DNA of 64,000 bases, from the NCBI RefSeq assembly GCF_947498175.1, contig NZ_CANMJB010000004.1, positions 1 to 64,000 on the forward strand, written 5' to 3'. How positions within the stretch are numbered: position 1 is the first letter of the stretch; every line of letters starts with the position of its first letter. Shown here piece by piece: positions 43,966 through 52,642 of this stretch. Both the position numbers and the translations under genes were made by a program. Source of the DNA: an uncultured Algimonas sp. Lineage in GTDB: Bacteria; Pseudomonadota; Alphaproteobacteria; Caulobacterales; Maricaulaceae. The notes beneath the pieces are model-generated. The model was not told where the DNA came from and ran no database searches. It saw only the letters and a program-made list of their open reading frames with translations.

Positions 43966-45293
43966 GACAGGACCGGCGCATATCGAACCGCCTTCTGGCA
44001 ACCGGCCTGAGCGTTTTCGCGCTCGGGCTTTTGGCGTCCGGATCCCGCGCCTTTGCGGAAGATCCCGCCGAAGTCGTAGCGCCCGCCATCGAAAGCCGTG
44101 TGGACGGGGAAAATCGTGTCGACGGGCAGGTGGACAATCTGCGAAACCTGTTCGAAGCCGCCAGCCGGAACGGCCTGTTGCAAATGCGCGACGACATGGC
44201 ACCGGCCAGCGCGGACTCCGAAGCGGGTTCGGCGGAACGCCTGCTGGGTCCCGCCCTGGATTGCACGCGGCTCGCGCCGCTGACCGGAGGCGGCCGGGAC
44301 GGTTTCGCCACTGGCCTGTTCGCCGAACGTGCCACCGACGACCCGGACACGGCCGGTCTCGCACGGACCCTGGCCGACCTGATCGATCCGTCCTATGACG
44401 GCCGCCTTCTGGAACCGGATCTGCGGACCGCCGGCGATTGCGGACCGTCCTTCCTGCCGTGGCAGGTGCTGGCCGATCCGGGCCGCGACATCGGGGCGGG
44501 CGGCGAAGCCGACCTGACCGCCGCGCTGGCTCTGATGAACCCCCTTCTACGCCGCCCGCTCGGAGTTCAGATCGCCATCCGCGCCAACTTGTCCGGCAAT
44601 GCCCGATTGATGCGGCGCGTCTCCGACACATTGATCGATGGGGGCCTGCACGGCCGGGCCCATCACGACCGCGATCCCGACCATGTGTTGCTCGACGCGA
44701 TGCTGTTGCGGTCGCGCGATCCAGTCGGCGCCCGCGCGCGGCTGGCTTGGCTCGCCGAACGCGACGGCCCCGAACAGATGACCGCGCTCGACCTGATGCG
44801 CACGCTCGACGCCGCCCCGGCGGCGCGCTCGGAACTCAAACGCCTGTCGGACAGCCCCGATGCGGGTGTGCGCCTGAGCGCACAGCAACGCCTGTTGGCG
44901 ACCGCGATCGAGGAGGCGGATATCGAACTGGTCGCCGAGATGGTGACGTCGCAGAACAATCTCTCCGAAGACGACCTCAGCCGGGAGCGTCTCGCCGCCC
45001 GTCTGGAAGAGGCGATAGAGACCGGCGATCCCCTGACGATCGTCCAGGCGCTGGACGTGATCGACCGTCTGGAAGCCAAAGGCGTTCGCTTCACGCCCGA
45101 ACTCAAAGCCAAGGTCGCCGCACGGATCGCGCGACTGTCCGAGGATGTCGCCGTGGCACAAGCGGATTTCGCCGCCGCAAGTCTCCCCGTTTCCGCCAGG
45201 CCGGACAGGCTGAGCGGTCCTGAGCTGAACGACTATCTGGGCACGCTGTCGGACGACATGGATGCCTATCGGGAGGTGCTGAGCCGTGGATAA
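43962..45293 (+). CDS. Exported flagellar-locus protein, MotC-like candidate
   Basis: A 443-residue protein with a signal peptide (about 10-35, LLATGLSVFALGLLASGSRA-F). The mature part is alpha-helical and has two central cysteines (LDCTRLAP, AGDCGPSF). The C-terminal half is solenoid-like (AGVRLSAQQRLLATAIEEAD) with a coiled coil. The GTG start overlaps motA (GTGA), and it overlaps flgF by 8 bases, so it is tightly coupled to stator and rod genes. Rhizobial MotC is a periplasmic protein of similar size near motA/motB that binds MotB and needs MotE, which is present at 29364. The link is inferred from context and architecture, not from sequence identity. Confidence 0.55.
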   Translation: MRQDRRISNRLLATGLSVFALGLLASGSRAFAEDPAEVVAPAIESRVDGENRVDGQVDNLRNLFEAASRNGLLQMRDDMAPASADSEAGSAERLLGPALDCTRLAPLTGGGRDGFATGLFAERATDDPDTAGLARTLADLIDPSYDGRLLEPDLRTAGDCGPSFLPWQVLADPGRDIGAGGEADLTAALALMNPLLRRPLGVQIAIRANLSGNARLMRRVSDTLIDGGLHGRAHHDRDPDHVLLDAMLLRSRDPVGARARLAWLAERDGPEQMTALDLMRTLDAAPAARSELKRLSDSPDAGVRLSAQQRLLATAIEEADIELVAEMVTSQNNLSEDDLSRERLAARLEEAIETGDPLTIVQALDVIDRLEAKGVRFTPELKAKVAARIARLSEDVAVAQADFAAASLPVSARPDRLSGPELNDYLGTLSDDMDAYREVLSRG

Positions 45294-46014
45294 CGCCATC
45301 TACACCATGATCACCCGCCAGTCGGGGCTGATGCGCGAATTTTCCAGCATCGCGAACAACGTCGCCAATATGGCCACGACCGGCTTCAAGGCCGAACATG
45401 GCGTGTTCTCGGAATATATCCGCGAGATCGAAGCCGCCGGAGACGCACCGCAAGGCGCGACGAGCCTGTCCATGGGACGTCTGGCCGGACACGCGACCGA
45501 TCTGTCGGACGGCGTCCTGGCAGCCACGGGCGGCGAATTCGACATGGCTTTGACGGGAGAAGGATTCTTCCAGGTGCGCACGCCCGCCGGCGACCGCCTG
45601 ACCCGCGCCGGGCATTTCATGCTGAACGCGGAGCGCAACCTCGTGGATGCGCAGGGCAATGCGGTGCTGGGCGCTGGCGGCGGCGAAATCAACATTCCGC
45701 AAGAGGTGGGCAATGTCTCCGTCGCGCGCGACGGCACGATATCCGCCGGCGGCATCGAATATGGCCGCGTCGGTGTCTTCACCGCGCCGGTCGGGGAGCT
45801 CCGCCGCGAAGGCGGCAATCTGTGGAGCGCGCAGACCGTCCGCCCCATCGAGACACCCGACATCGCGTCGGGGTTCCTGGAAGGCAGCAACGTCAATCCG
45901 GTGCTGGAAATGGCGCGCATGATCGAAGTGCAGCGACATTATGATGCCGGACAATCGCTCATGGACCTCGAACATGAACGCATTCGCAGTGTCGCCCGGG
46001 CGATGCGGTCATGA
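45286..46014 (+). CDS. flgF: Flagellar basal-body rod protein FlgF
   Basis: A 242-residue proximal-rod subunit. The N-terminus MDNAIYTMITRQSGLMREFS with ANNVANMATTGFKAEHGVF and the C-terminus MARMIEVQRHYDAGQSLMDL are typical. Start is GTG at 45286, overlapping the preceding gene by 8 bases. flgG follows after 67 bases. Confidence 0.93.
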   Translation: MDNAIYTMITRQSGLMREFSSIANNVANMATTGFKAEHGVFSEYIREIEAAGDAPQGATSLSMGRLAGHATDLSDGVLAATGGEFDMALTGEGFFQVRTPAGDRLTRAGHFMLNAERNLVDAQGNAVLGAGGGEINIPQEVGNVSVARDGTISAGGIEYGRVGVFTAPVGELRREGGNLWSAQTVRPIETPDIASGFLEGSNVNPVLEMARMIEVQRHYDAGQSLMDLEHERIRSVARAMRS

Positions 46015-46081
46015 TGCGACTGATCGACAAACAGGACTTTCACCCGAATAGGATCTAAAGCAGGAAAAGGGGGGCTTCAGG

Positions 46082-46867
46082 ATGAACGCCTTGAAAATCG
46101 CGGCGACCGGAATGGCCGCACAGCAGATGCGCGTCGACGTCATCTCAAACAACATCGCCAATATGAGCACCACGGCCTATCAGCCGCGCGTCGCCGAATT
46201 CGCGGATCTCATCTACCAACAGTACCAGACGCCGGGCACGCTGACGTCCCAGACCGGATCGGTCGTGCCGGCCGGCATCCAGATCGGCATGGGCGTGCGC
46301 CCCACGACGGTGTCGATGGAGATCGTCCAGGGCGCGCTATCGCAGACGGGCGGCGATTTCGATCTGGCCATCGAGGGCAAGGGCTTCTTCGAAATCATCC
46401 AGCCCGACGGCGAGTCGGCCTTCACGCGCGACGGCAAGTTCTACATCGACGCCGAAGGGCTGCTGGTCAATTCGGACGGCAATGCGCTGGCCGACCAGAT
46501 CACCGTCCCGACCGATGCGCAGCGTATCACCATCTCCAATGACGGCGAGGTCATGGCCTATTTCGGCGACGCGGTCGAAGGCCAGACGATCGGCAATATC
46601 TCGCTGACCGTGTTCGCCAACACCAAGGGTCTCGAGGCGCTGGGCGGCAATCTCTACCGCGAGACCGAAGCGTCCGGCGCACCCATCAACGGCGCGGCCG
46701 GCACGGAAGGGATCGGCATCATGCGCCAAGGCTATCTGGAAGATAGCGGCGTGGACGTGGTCGAGGAAATCTCCGAACTGATCGAAGCGCAGCGCGGCTA
46801 CGAGCTGAACTCCAAGATCATCACGGCGGCGGACGAAATGTACGCCACCACGACGCGGCTGCGCTGA
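46082..46867 (+). CDS. flgG: Flagellar basal-body rod protein FlgG
   Basis: A 261-residue distal-rod subunit. It has MNALKIAATGMAAQQMRVDV, SNNIANMSTTAYQPRVAEF, GKGFFEI and the C-terminal VVEEISELIEAQRGYELNSK. It has the normal length for FlgG. flgA starts 2 bases after its stop. Confidence 0.95.
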   Translation: MNALKIAATGMAAQQMRVDVISNNIANMSTTAYQPRVAEFADLIYQQYQTPGTLTSQTGSVVPAGIQIGMGVRPTTVSMEIVQGALSQTGGDFDLAIEGKGFFEIIQPDGESAFTRDGKFYIDAEGLLVNSDGNALADQITVPTDAQRITISNDGEVMAYFGDAVEGQTIGNISLTVFANTKGLEALGGNLYRETEASGAPINGAAGTEGIGIMRQGYLEDSGVDVVEEISELIEAQRGYELNSKIITAADEMYATTTRLR

Positions 46868-46869
46868 TC

Positions 46870-47289
46870 ATGGCCCGGTTTCTTCTTGTCATCGCCTTCG
46901 TGATCGGTCTCGCCGCCGCGCCGCAAGCCGTCATGGCCGCCGATGCGGACCAGTCCGTGACCACTCGTGCGTTGCAGCGCGGCGCGATCCTGCGCGAAGG
47001 CGACGTGTCCGGCCCCCATGCCGTGCAGGATTATGTCGGACTGGAGCTCGTGCGCTCCGTTCGCGCCGGGGCGGTCCTGTCGCCGCGCAACGTCCGCACG
47101 CCCTTGATGGTCAAGCGCAACGAAACCGTGACGCTGATCTACCGTCAGGGGCCGTTGACCATGGAAACCATGGGCCGCTCGCTCGGCGAAGGCTCCCAGG
47201 GCGACCGCATCTCCGTCATGAATACATCGTCGCGCAAGCGCATCACGGGCCGCATCGCCGGCGAAGGATTGGTCGAGGTCACGTCATGA
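46870..47289 (+). CDS. flgA: Flagella basal-body P-ring formation protein FlgA
   Basis: A 139-residue periplasmic chaperone for P-ring assembly: signal peptide (about 1-23), then a SAF domain (TRALQRGAILREGDV, NVRTPLMVKRNETVTLIYRQ, GDRISVMNTSSRKRITGRI). It is short compared with enteric FlgA (219 residues), lacking the N-terminal domain. It overlaps flgH by 4 bases. Confidence 0.87.
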   Translation: MARFLLVIAFVIGLAAAPQAVMAADADQSVTTRALQRGAILREGDVSGPHAVQDYVGLELVRSVRAGAVLSPRNVRTPLMVKRNETVTLIYRQGPLTMETMGRSLGEGSQGDRISVMNTSSRKRITGRIAGEGLVEVTS

Positions 47290-47999
47290 AATCTGCAAGA
47301 CCGATTATCCTGCTTGTCGGGGCCGGACTGCTATGCGCCTGCGGGACGACCGGCGCGCCGCAGCGTGCGGCTGCGCCCGTGCAGACCGCGCCGCTGGCCT
47401 ATGCGGACCCTGTCATGGAGCCGGCCTTCGTTCCGGCCATGACGGCTTCGCTCTGGACAAACAGCCCGCAATCGCTGTTCGGCGACCGCCGCGCCCGCGG
47501 CCCGGGCGATATCCTGACGGTCAAGATCGATATCGACGACCGGGCCGAGATGCGCGCCTCCGTGGCGACGGACCGCCAAGCCAATGAAGGCTTCTCCGTG
47601 TCCAACCTGTTCGGTCTGAAAGGCGTGATCGAGGACATCCTGCCGAATGACGCGACACTGGATCCGGCCGTCGGCCTCAACCGCACCTCGAACGTGGACG
47701 GCAGCGGACGGCTGCGCCGCGGCGAAACCCTGTCGCTGACGCTCGCCGCACAGGTCGCGGAAATCACGCCGAACGGCGATCTCGTCATCATCGGCCGCCA
47801 GAACGTGCAGGTCGAAGGCGAAGCCCGCACCCTGTTCGTCTCCGGCATCGTCCGGCGCGAGGATATCAGCCGCCGCAACATCGTCACGCTCGACAAGATC
47901 GCCAACGCCCAGGTCGGTTACGACGGCAGCGGCGCAGTCGCGCGCACCACCCGCGACCGGGCCGGGACACGTATCCTGGACAAAGTCATCCCCTTCTAG
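47286..47999 (+). CDS. flgH: Flagellar L-ring lipoprotein FlgH
   Basis: A 237-residue outer-membrane lipoprotein with the lipobox LLCAC (Cys20). L-ring motifs include SLWTNSPQSLFGDRRARGPG, DILTVKIDIDDRAEM and the C-terminal VSGIVRREDISRRNIVTLDK, IANAQVGYDGSG. It forms the L ring with FlgI's P ring. A FliL-like gene follows after 11 bases. Confidence 0.95.
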   Translation: MKSARPIILLVGAGLLCACGTTGAPQRAAAPVQTAPLAYADPVMEPAFVPAMTASLWTNSPQSLFGDRRARGPGDILTVKIDIDDRAEMRASVATDRQANEGFSVSNLFGLKGVIEDILPNDATLDPAVGLNRTSNVDGSGRLRRGETLSLTLAAQVAEITPNGDLVIIGRQNVQVEGEARTLFVSGIVRREDISRRNIVTLDKIANAQVGYDGSGAVARTTRDRAGTRILDKVIPF

Positions 48000-48010
48000 G
48001 AGCCGCTTCG

Positions 48011-48559
48011 ATGAAAGCCATCATCCTTCCCGTCGTCATGGCGGTCAGCGCGGCCGGCGGCGTCTTTGCGGCGGACATGATCCGCGGCGACGGCGGCCAT
48101 TCTGCGCCGTCCGCCGATCATGCGAAGGCCGACGGCCATGACACGGACGGCCATGACACGAAGGACAAGGGTCATGCCAAGGCGGACCATGCCGGCAAGG
48201 GCCATGACGATGCGTCCGAATACAAGTCGGGCGGGAAGATGGATTTCATCAAGTTCAAGCGCCAATTCGTCGTGCCCGTCGTCAAGCAGGGCGAAATCGA
48301 CGCGCTGGTTTTGCTGAACCTCGGTCTGGAAGTGCCCGACGACAAACGCGAGGCGATGTTCCGGATGGAACCTCGGTTCCGCGACGCGTTCATCCGCGAA
48401 TTGCTGCAATTGTCGGATGACGGCTATTTCGACGAAGCCCTGACGTCGCCCGGCACATACGAGGTTCTGCGCGAAACCCTGACCCGTGCGGCGCAGGATA
48501 TCAGCGAAGATGGTGTGTCGGGTGTCCTGATCCTGGATCTGTCGCGTCAGGACAATTAG
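48011..48559 (+). CDS. Second FliL-like protein with a His/Asp-rich linker
   Basis: A 182-residue exported or anchored protein: hydrophobic N-terminus (MKAIILPVVMAVSAAGGVFA), a His/Asp/Lys-rich linker (DGHDTDGHDTKDKGHAKADH; about residues 33-68 with around ten histidines), then a domain resembling FliL (FVVPVVKQGEIDALVLLNLG, FRDAFIRELLQLSDDGYFD, GVSGVLILDLSRQDN). The linker could bind Zn or Ni. A second FliL-like gene after flgH also occurs in other alphaproteobacteria. Not assigned a symbol because fliL is at 30534. Confidence 0.66.
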   Translation: MKAIILPVVMAVSAAGGVFAADMIRGDGGHSAPSADHAKADGHDTDGHDTKDKGHAKADHAGKGHDDASEYKSGGKMDFIKFKRQFVVPVVKQGEIDALVLLNLGLEVPDDKREAMFRMEPRFRDAFIRELLQLSDDGYFDEALTSPGTYEVLRETLTRAAQDISEDGVSGVLILDLSRQDN

Positions 48560-48587
48560 GTGCGACTTCCGGAAAGCCTGTCGACGG

Positions 48588-48932
48588 CTAGCTGTCGTTA
48601 GCGGGTTCGGTCGGGTTCGGAGCGGCGGGCCCGGAATTGATCTGGCTGGACAGGAGATTGGCGATCCCTTCGAGGATCGTGTTGCTCTTCGCCTGCAGCT
48701 CCAACCCCGAAAAGGTCGCCAACTGTTCGACGAACTGCGTCGAGTCGAGCGGCTCCAACGGATCCTGGTTGCGGATCTGCGCCGTCAGAAGATTGAGGAA
48801 CGTGTCGAAATCCTCGGCCCGCGACTGACTGCCGGACGTGGATGGGGGCGTGTTTCCAGCTGGTGTGCCGGCCGGACTGGCCGGGGCCGCAGGAGGTTTC
48901 TGCGTGGAATTGAGGAGGGGCGAAAAGTCCAT
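48588..48932 (-). CDS. flgD: Short flagellar hook-assembly protein FlgD
   Basis: A 114-residue hook-cap protein carrying only the N-terminal part: FDTFLNLLTAQIRNQDPLEP, LDSTQFVEQLATFSGLELQA. Enteric FlgD is 231 residues; the C-terminal FLG/Tudor domains are missing. The Pro/Thr/Asn-rich ends look disordered. It follows fliK by 21 bases on the minus strand. Confidence 0.87.
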   Translation of the reverse strand: MDFSPLLNSTQKPPAAPASPAGTPAGNTPPSTSGSQSRAEDFDTFLNLLTAQIRNQDPLEPLDSTQFVEQLATFSGLELQAKSNTILEGIANLLSSQINSGPAAPNPTEPANDS

Positions 48933-48953
48933 CGGTTTGTTCCTTCGGCGTTC

Positions 48954-50333
48954 TCAGACCCGGATATGCAGACGGTCGGAGCCGCCGGTCCGGAGCCGTA
49001 CGGGTTGCGATATCGCCAGAACCGGAGTCTCGGCTTCCCGCAACAGATGATCGTCGCCAGACCCGTTTCCGGTACCGTCCTCGCCGTCTTGCGCCTGTTG
49101 TTCGAATTGCGCGCCGAAATCGCGTGACTCGCCCAACTGCACATCGACCTTGGAACCCGAGCCCTGTTCCAGCGCGGCTGTGATCGTCGCCATGCGATCG
49201 GCCAGCGCGGCCCGCGCCGCATCGGTTTCCGGCGTCAGCGTCACGACCGTGCGGCCCTGGGTGTCGAACTGGTAGTCGAGCTGGATGCGGCCGAGTTCGG
49301 GCGGGTCGATCTGCAATGTCGCGCTTCTGGCCGACAGGGCCACGGCGACGACGGCTTGCGGGATCCGGTCCATCGGCACTGCGGCATTGGCCTGTGTCGT
49401 CTGGAGAATGGTGGCGGCGAGCCGTTCGCTCATGCCCGAAACGGGCGTCAACGGTACGAGCGAAACGGTCGTGATGCTGCTCGGCAGGAGAGCCGTTTCG
49501 CCGACGGAAATGAGAGAGCCTTGAGGGGCCTTGATGTCGGAGATGCGCAACTCGGTCATCCGCGTGGGATCATGAGGAATATCGGTTCCGATGTCCGGGG
49601 AGACGGGGCGCCCCCGTTGCGGCGCGTCCGCCTGTTCGGTGAAGCGGGCCGGTCCGGTTTCGGCGCGAAGCCCGGTCTGTGCGGCGTCGCTGCCAGATAT
49701 GGCTTCATTCGACCGGTCGCCGGTCGGGACGTTTGTCGCGGCCGTGACGATATCGGTTCTCGCCTCTGCCGGACCGCCTTCGGCAGAGACCGGCGCGGTG
49801 GTCGGGACTGCCTTGGCAGGGTCTGACGCGGCGGAACGACTCGCCCCTACATCCTCAGCCGTCGCGGACAAGTCCGGCGTAGTCGGCAAAGCCGTATCGG
49901 GAGCATCGCTGGAAATCGTATGTGTTTCAGCCAAGTCCGCATCGCCGCCGTTTTCCACAAGAGCTGCAGCCGTTTCGTCTGTATTGTTCGGAACCGCTAG
50001 CGCAAGTTCATCCACCGGTATGAGGCCGGGTAATGGCGTTTCTGGCAAGGGTTCGATCGTGAGATGCGTCGCGTCCGGATCGGGTGCTTCGGCGAGCAGG
50101 AACGAAAGCGTCGCATCGTCCGATGGATCCGCAGCGAGGTCGCCGCCGGACTCATCGCCGGTTAAGGGTTCGATGTCCGAGCGCTCCTGTTCGGCAACTG
50201 CATCCTGGAAGCGTGTGTCGGATTGATCATTCTGCGGATTGGCCGGCGCTGCGCCGGGATTGTCGGATCGGGCCGCCGAATTCGGATTCCGGCCGGAAGA
50301 TTGCGGTGCGAAGATCTGGGCCAGAGCTGACAT
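48954..50333 (-). CDS. fliK: Flagellar hook-length control protein FliK
   Basis: About 459 residues. A long disordered, acidic Ala/Asp/Thr/Pro-rich ruler domain (1 to about 310) precedes the C-terminal FliK switch domain (about 330-420: SARSATLQIDPPELGRIQLD, YQFDTQGRTVVTLTPETDAA). It measures the hook and switches export specificity. The ATG at 50333 is preferred because GGAGG lies just upstream. It is divergent from flgJ. Confidence 0.83.
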   Translation of the reverse strand: MSALAQIFAPQSSGRNPNSAARSDNPGAAPANPQNDQSDTRFQDAVAEQERSDIEPLTGDESGGDLAADPSDDATLSFLLAEAPDPDATHLTIEPLPETPLPGLIPVDELALAVPNNTDETAAALVENGGDADLAETHTISSDAPDTALPTTPDLSATAEDVGASRSAASDPAKAVPTTAPVSAEGGPAEARTDIVTAATNVPTGDRSNEAISGSDAAQTGLRAETGPARFTEQADAPQRGRPVSPDIGTDIPHDPTRMTELRISDIKAPQGSLISVGETALLPSSITTVSLVPLTPVSGMSERLAATILQTTQANAAVPMDRIPQAVVAVALSARSATLQIDPPELGRIQLDYQFDTQGRTVVTLTPETDAARAALADRMATITAALEQGSGSKVDVQLGESRDFGAQFEQQAQDGEDGTGNGSGDDHLLREAETPVLAISQPVRLRTGGSDRLHIRV

Positions 50334-50357
50334 GACATCCTCCATGGCCGAATATGG

Positions 50358-50372
50358 TTTACCGAGTGTTTA
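50358..50372. promoter_or_regulatory. Weak CtrA-like box in the fliK/flgJ divergent promoter
   Basis: TTTA-N7-TTTA (50358-50361, 50369-50372) has one mismatch in each half from TTAA-N7-TTAA and is centred 32 bases from either start codon. It is weaker than the other boxes in this locus. Confidence 0.3.
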
Positions 50373-50395
50373 CGCCCGTGCGGCATGATCGGCCC

Positions 50396-50746
50396 ATGAT
50401 TCCGAACGGCCTACCTCTTCCATCCGTCCCGTTGGCGACCACGCCGAGCCCAGCTCAGGCGGCACAGGCAAGCGCCGATGGTGCGTTGCGCGCCGTCGCC
50501 GAAGATTTCGAAGCCGCCTTCATCGCCCAGATGCTGACCCATTCGGGCCTGGCCGAGTCGATGACGTCTGGAGAGGGCAAGATGGCCGAGGCGTTCGGCA
50601 GCTTCTATGTCGAACAACTCGCCGAACGCCTCACCAATGCCGGCGGGTTCGGCATGGCCGACTCTATATATAGGCAGCTGGAGCGATATGCCGAACCCGG
50701 CACTCCGGCGACCGCAACCGATCCGAAAACCAATGGAGGCCCTTGA
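50396..50746 (+). CDS. flgJ: Rod-binding protein FlgJ, N-terminal domain only
   Basis: A 116-residue rod-cap domain: RAVAEDFEAAFIAQMLTHSG, GKMAEAFGSFYVEQLAERLT. The muramidase domain found in enteric FlgJ is absent, as in many alphaproteobacteria. The ATG at 50396 gives the family length; an upstream ATG at 50354 lies inside the fliK promoter region. Its TGA overlaps the next ATG by one base (TGATG). Confidence 0.85.
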   Translation: MIPNGLPLPSVPLATTPSPAQAAQASADGALRAVAEDFEAAFIAQMLTHSGLAESMTSGEGKMAEAFGSFYVEQLAERLTNAGGFGMADSIYRQLERYAEPGTPATATDPKTNGGP

Positions 50747-51132
50747 TGACCGACGCCCGTATCATGACATTGCTCGACCGTATCGACCGGGCCTTGCTGG
50801 CCGAGATCGAAGTCGTTCAAGACGGCCGGTTCGACGAACTCCGCGCCGTGCAGGAAGAAACCGCCGCGGCGATGCGGGAACTGGACGGTTCGCGTGACGC
50901 CATGCGCGCGCCGGGTCTCGACAAGCCGGGCATCGAAGCTGCCATGGCGCGCATCCGCCAGCGGGCGGACCAGGCGCGCGGCCTGATCGGCGCGGCCATG
51001 CACGGGGCGCGCGACGCCCGCACCCGGCTCGAAGCGCTGATCCGCGCGGACGGCGACGTGGGCGCCTATGACCGCTCTGGCGGGCAGTTGCGGATGAAGG
51101 CGATCGGTTCGCCCTATAACAAAACCCTCTAG
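50746..51132 (+). CDS. FlgN-like flagellar chaperone
   Basis: A 128-residue helical protein: IMTLLDRIDRALLAEIEVVQ, DELRAVQEETAAAMRELDG, and a C-terminal GGQLRMKAIGSPYNKTL. It resembles the FlgN export chaperone for FlgK/FlgL in length, helicity and placement after flgJ, but sequence similarity is low. It is coupled to flgJ and precedes the flagellin gene. Confidence 0.6.
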   Translation: MTDARIMTLLDRIDRALLAEIEVVQDGRFDELRAVQEETAAAMRELDGSRDAMRAPGLDKPGIEAAMARIRQRADQARGLIGAAMHGARDARTRLEALIRADGDVGAYDRSGGQLRMKAIGSPYNKTL

Positions 51133-51148
51133 CTTCACCTCTTGTTAG

Positions 51149-51300
51149 GGTCCGGCCCCTATACGGACCGCATAGCTCAGGAGAGCGCCGATCGGGAAAC
51201 CGGTCACTCGTCAGGACGACTTGGTCACCTTCGACTGCACCGCTTCATGGATATGAATGGGGGGCGCACCGAAGCCATTTCAACGCGGGAACCGTCCCGC
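51149..51300 (+). promoter_or_regulatory. Flagellin 5' region with two hairpins (possible FlbT target)
   Basis: GGTCCG/CGGACC (51149-51154, 51164-51169) and GCGGGA/TCCCGC (51285-51290, 51295-51300, 4-base loop) are perfect stems. The second ends 17 bases before the flagellin ATG. FlbT, encoded downstream, controls flagellin mRNA through its 5' UTR in Caulobacter. No sigma-54 site with correct spacing was found. Confidence 0.45.
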
Positions 51301-51317
51301 TCATTAGGTGAAATCCA

Positions 51318-52505
51318 ATGTCCAGTATCAATACAAACCTTGGTGCCATGGTGGCACTCGACACCCTCAAGGGTATCAACAGAAACCTCGGTCAGGTTCA
51401 AAACGAAATCTCGACCGGTAAAATGATCAACTCTGCGCGTGACAACGCCGCCATCTGGTCCATCGCCACAACGATGGAATCCGATGTCGACGGTTTCGAG
51501 CAGATTTCCAACTCGCTGAACCTCGGTTCCGCAACGGTTGGCGTGGCCCGTACGGCCGCCGAAGATGTCGTTTCGAACCTCAAGAGCATCCGTAACAACA
51601 TCATTGCCGCTCAGGAAAACAACGTCGATCGCGCCAAGATCCAGACCGACATCGATGAGTCTGTGGCTCAGATCAAGTCGACCGTGGCCGGCGCCCAGTT
51701 CAACGGCGCAAACCTGCTCGATAGCAGCGGTTCCATCGACATCCTGTCGTCTCTGAACCGGTCCAGCGACGGCACGGTCACAGCCGCCAAGATCAATGTC
51801 GCCAAAGTCAACATGACGACCAATGAGACAGCCGTCACGGCAGGTGCGACTGTCACGGGTGATGGGCAGGCGATCTATGCAGCCTCGGGTCTGAACTCCA
51901 ACCCATCCGGCGCAACAGCGATCACTGTCGCTGCCACTGCGGATGGCGGCAACACCACATACACCTTCTCGGTCAATGGTGCGGCAGATCCGATCGTCTA
52001 TAATGCACAAGCCGGTCAGGATCAGGATGCCATCGCTACCGGTATCAAAGCCGCGATCGATGCGGCAGGCGTTACAGGTCTGACGACTGCGATCTCGGGC
52101 GGTAACGCGATCACCTTCTCGGGTACGGGCGACTTCTCCGTCACAGCCGGAACGACGACCGTGACCGAAACGCAAACGGTCGGCACACTGGCTGGCATCG
52201 ACGATATCGATGTCACGTCGGATGCCAATGCCGCCACGGCTCTGACGAACATCGAAGGCTTCCTGAAGTCCGCGATCGACGCCGCCGCCGCGTTCGGTTC
52301 CAAGCAGAAGCGTCTGGAAAGCCAGAGCGACTTCGTCTCTTCCATCGGCGACAGCCTGAAGGCCGGTGTCTCGACACTCACGGACGCCAACCTGGAAGAA
52401 GCCTCGGCCCGTCTGCAGGCCCTGCAGGTCCAGCAGCAGCTGGGTGTCCAGGCCCTGTCGATCGCCAACCAGGCGCCGCAGGCCCTGCTCAGCCTGTTCC
52501 GATAG
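51318..52505 (+). CDS. fljK: Flagellin
   Basis: A 395-residue filament subunit. The N-terminal D0/D1 helices are SSINTNLGAMVALDTLKGIN and QNEISTGKMINSARDNAAIW. The C-terminal helix is LQALQVQQQLGVQALSIANQ, SLLSLF-type end. The central domain (about 160-300) is Thr/Ala-rich and variable. It is the only flagellin in the window, where Caulobacter has six genes; others elsewhere cannot be excluded. The paralogue letter is by analogy. Confidence 0.9.
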   Translation: MSSINTNLGAMVALDTLKGINRNLGQVQNEISTGKMINSARDNAAIWSIATTMESDVDGFEQISNSLNLGSATVGVARTAAEDVVSNLKSIRNNIIAAQENNVDRAKIQTDIDESVAQIKSTVAGAQFNGANLLDSSGSIDILSSLNRSSDGTVTAAKINVAKVNMTTNETAVTAGATVTGDGQAIYAASGLNSNPSGATAITVAATADGGNTTYTFSVNGAADPIVYNAQAGQDQDAIATGIKAAIDAAGVTGLTTAISGGNAITFSGTGDFSVTAGTTTVTETQTVGTLAGIDDIDVTSDANAATALTNIEGFLKSAIDAAAAFGSKQKRLESQSDFVSSIGDSLKAGVSTLTDANLEEASARLQALQVQQQLGVQALSIANQAPQALLSLFR

Positions 52506-52515
52506 GATACGGCTT

Positions 52516-52554
52516 CGGTCAGGCCTCCCGCCTGACCGCCTAAGACTTTTCCTT
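52516..52554 (+). terminator. Flagellin terminator
   Basis: CGGTCAGGC (52516-52524) and GCCTGACCG (52530-52538) form a perfect 9-bp stem with a 5-base loop, followed by CTAAGACTTTTCC, 10 bases after the flagellin stop. Confidence 0.75.
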
Positions 52555-52642
52555 CGGCCTTCCGGGCCGGGGGACCAGATGACGCCGGCGCGACTGAACC
52601 CGCGACGCACACGAACACACTTCGCCTGCACAGGATTTCGCA

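Noticed and set aside
51222-51240. TGGTCAC with downstream TGCA upstream of flagellin, resembling a sigma-54 promoter
   Set aside because: The GG-to-GC spacing is 12 rather than 10 bases, so it does not fit the -24/-12 rule.
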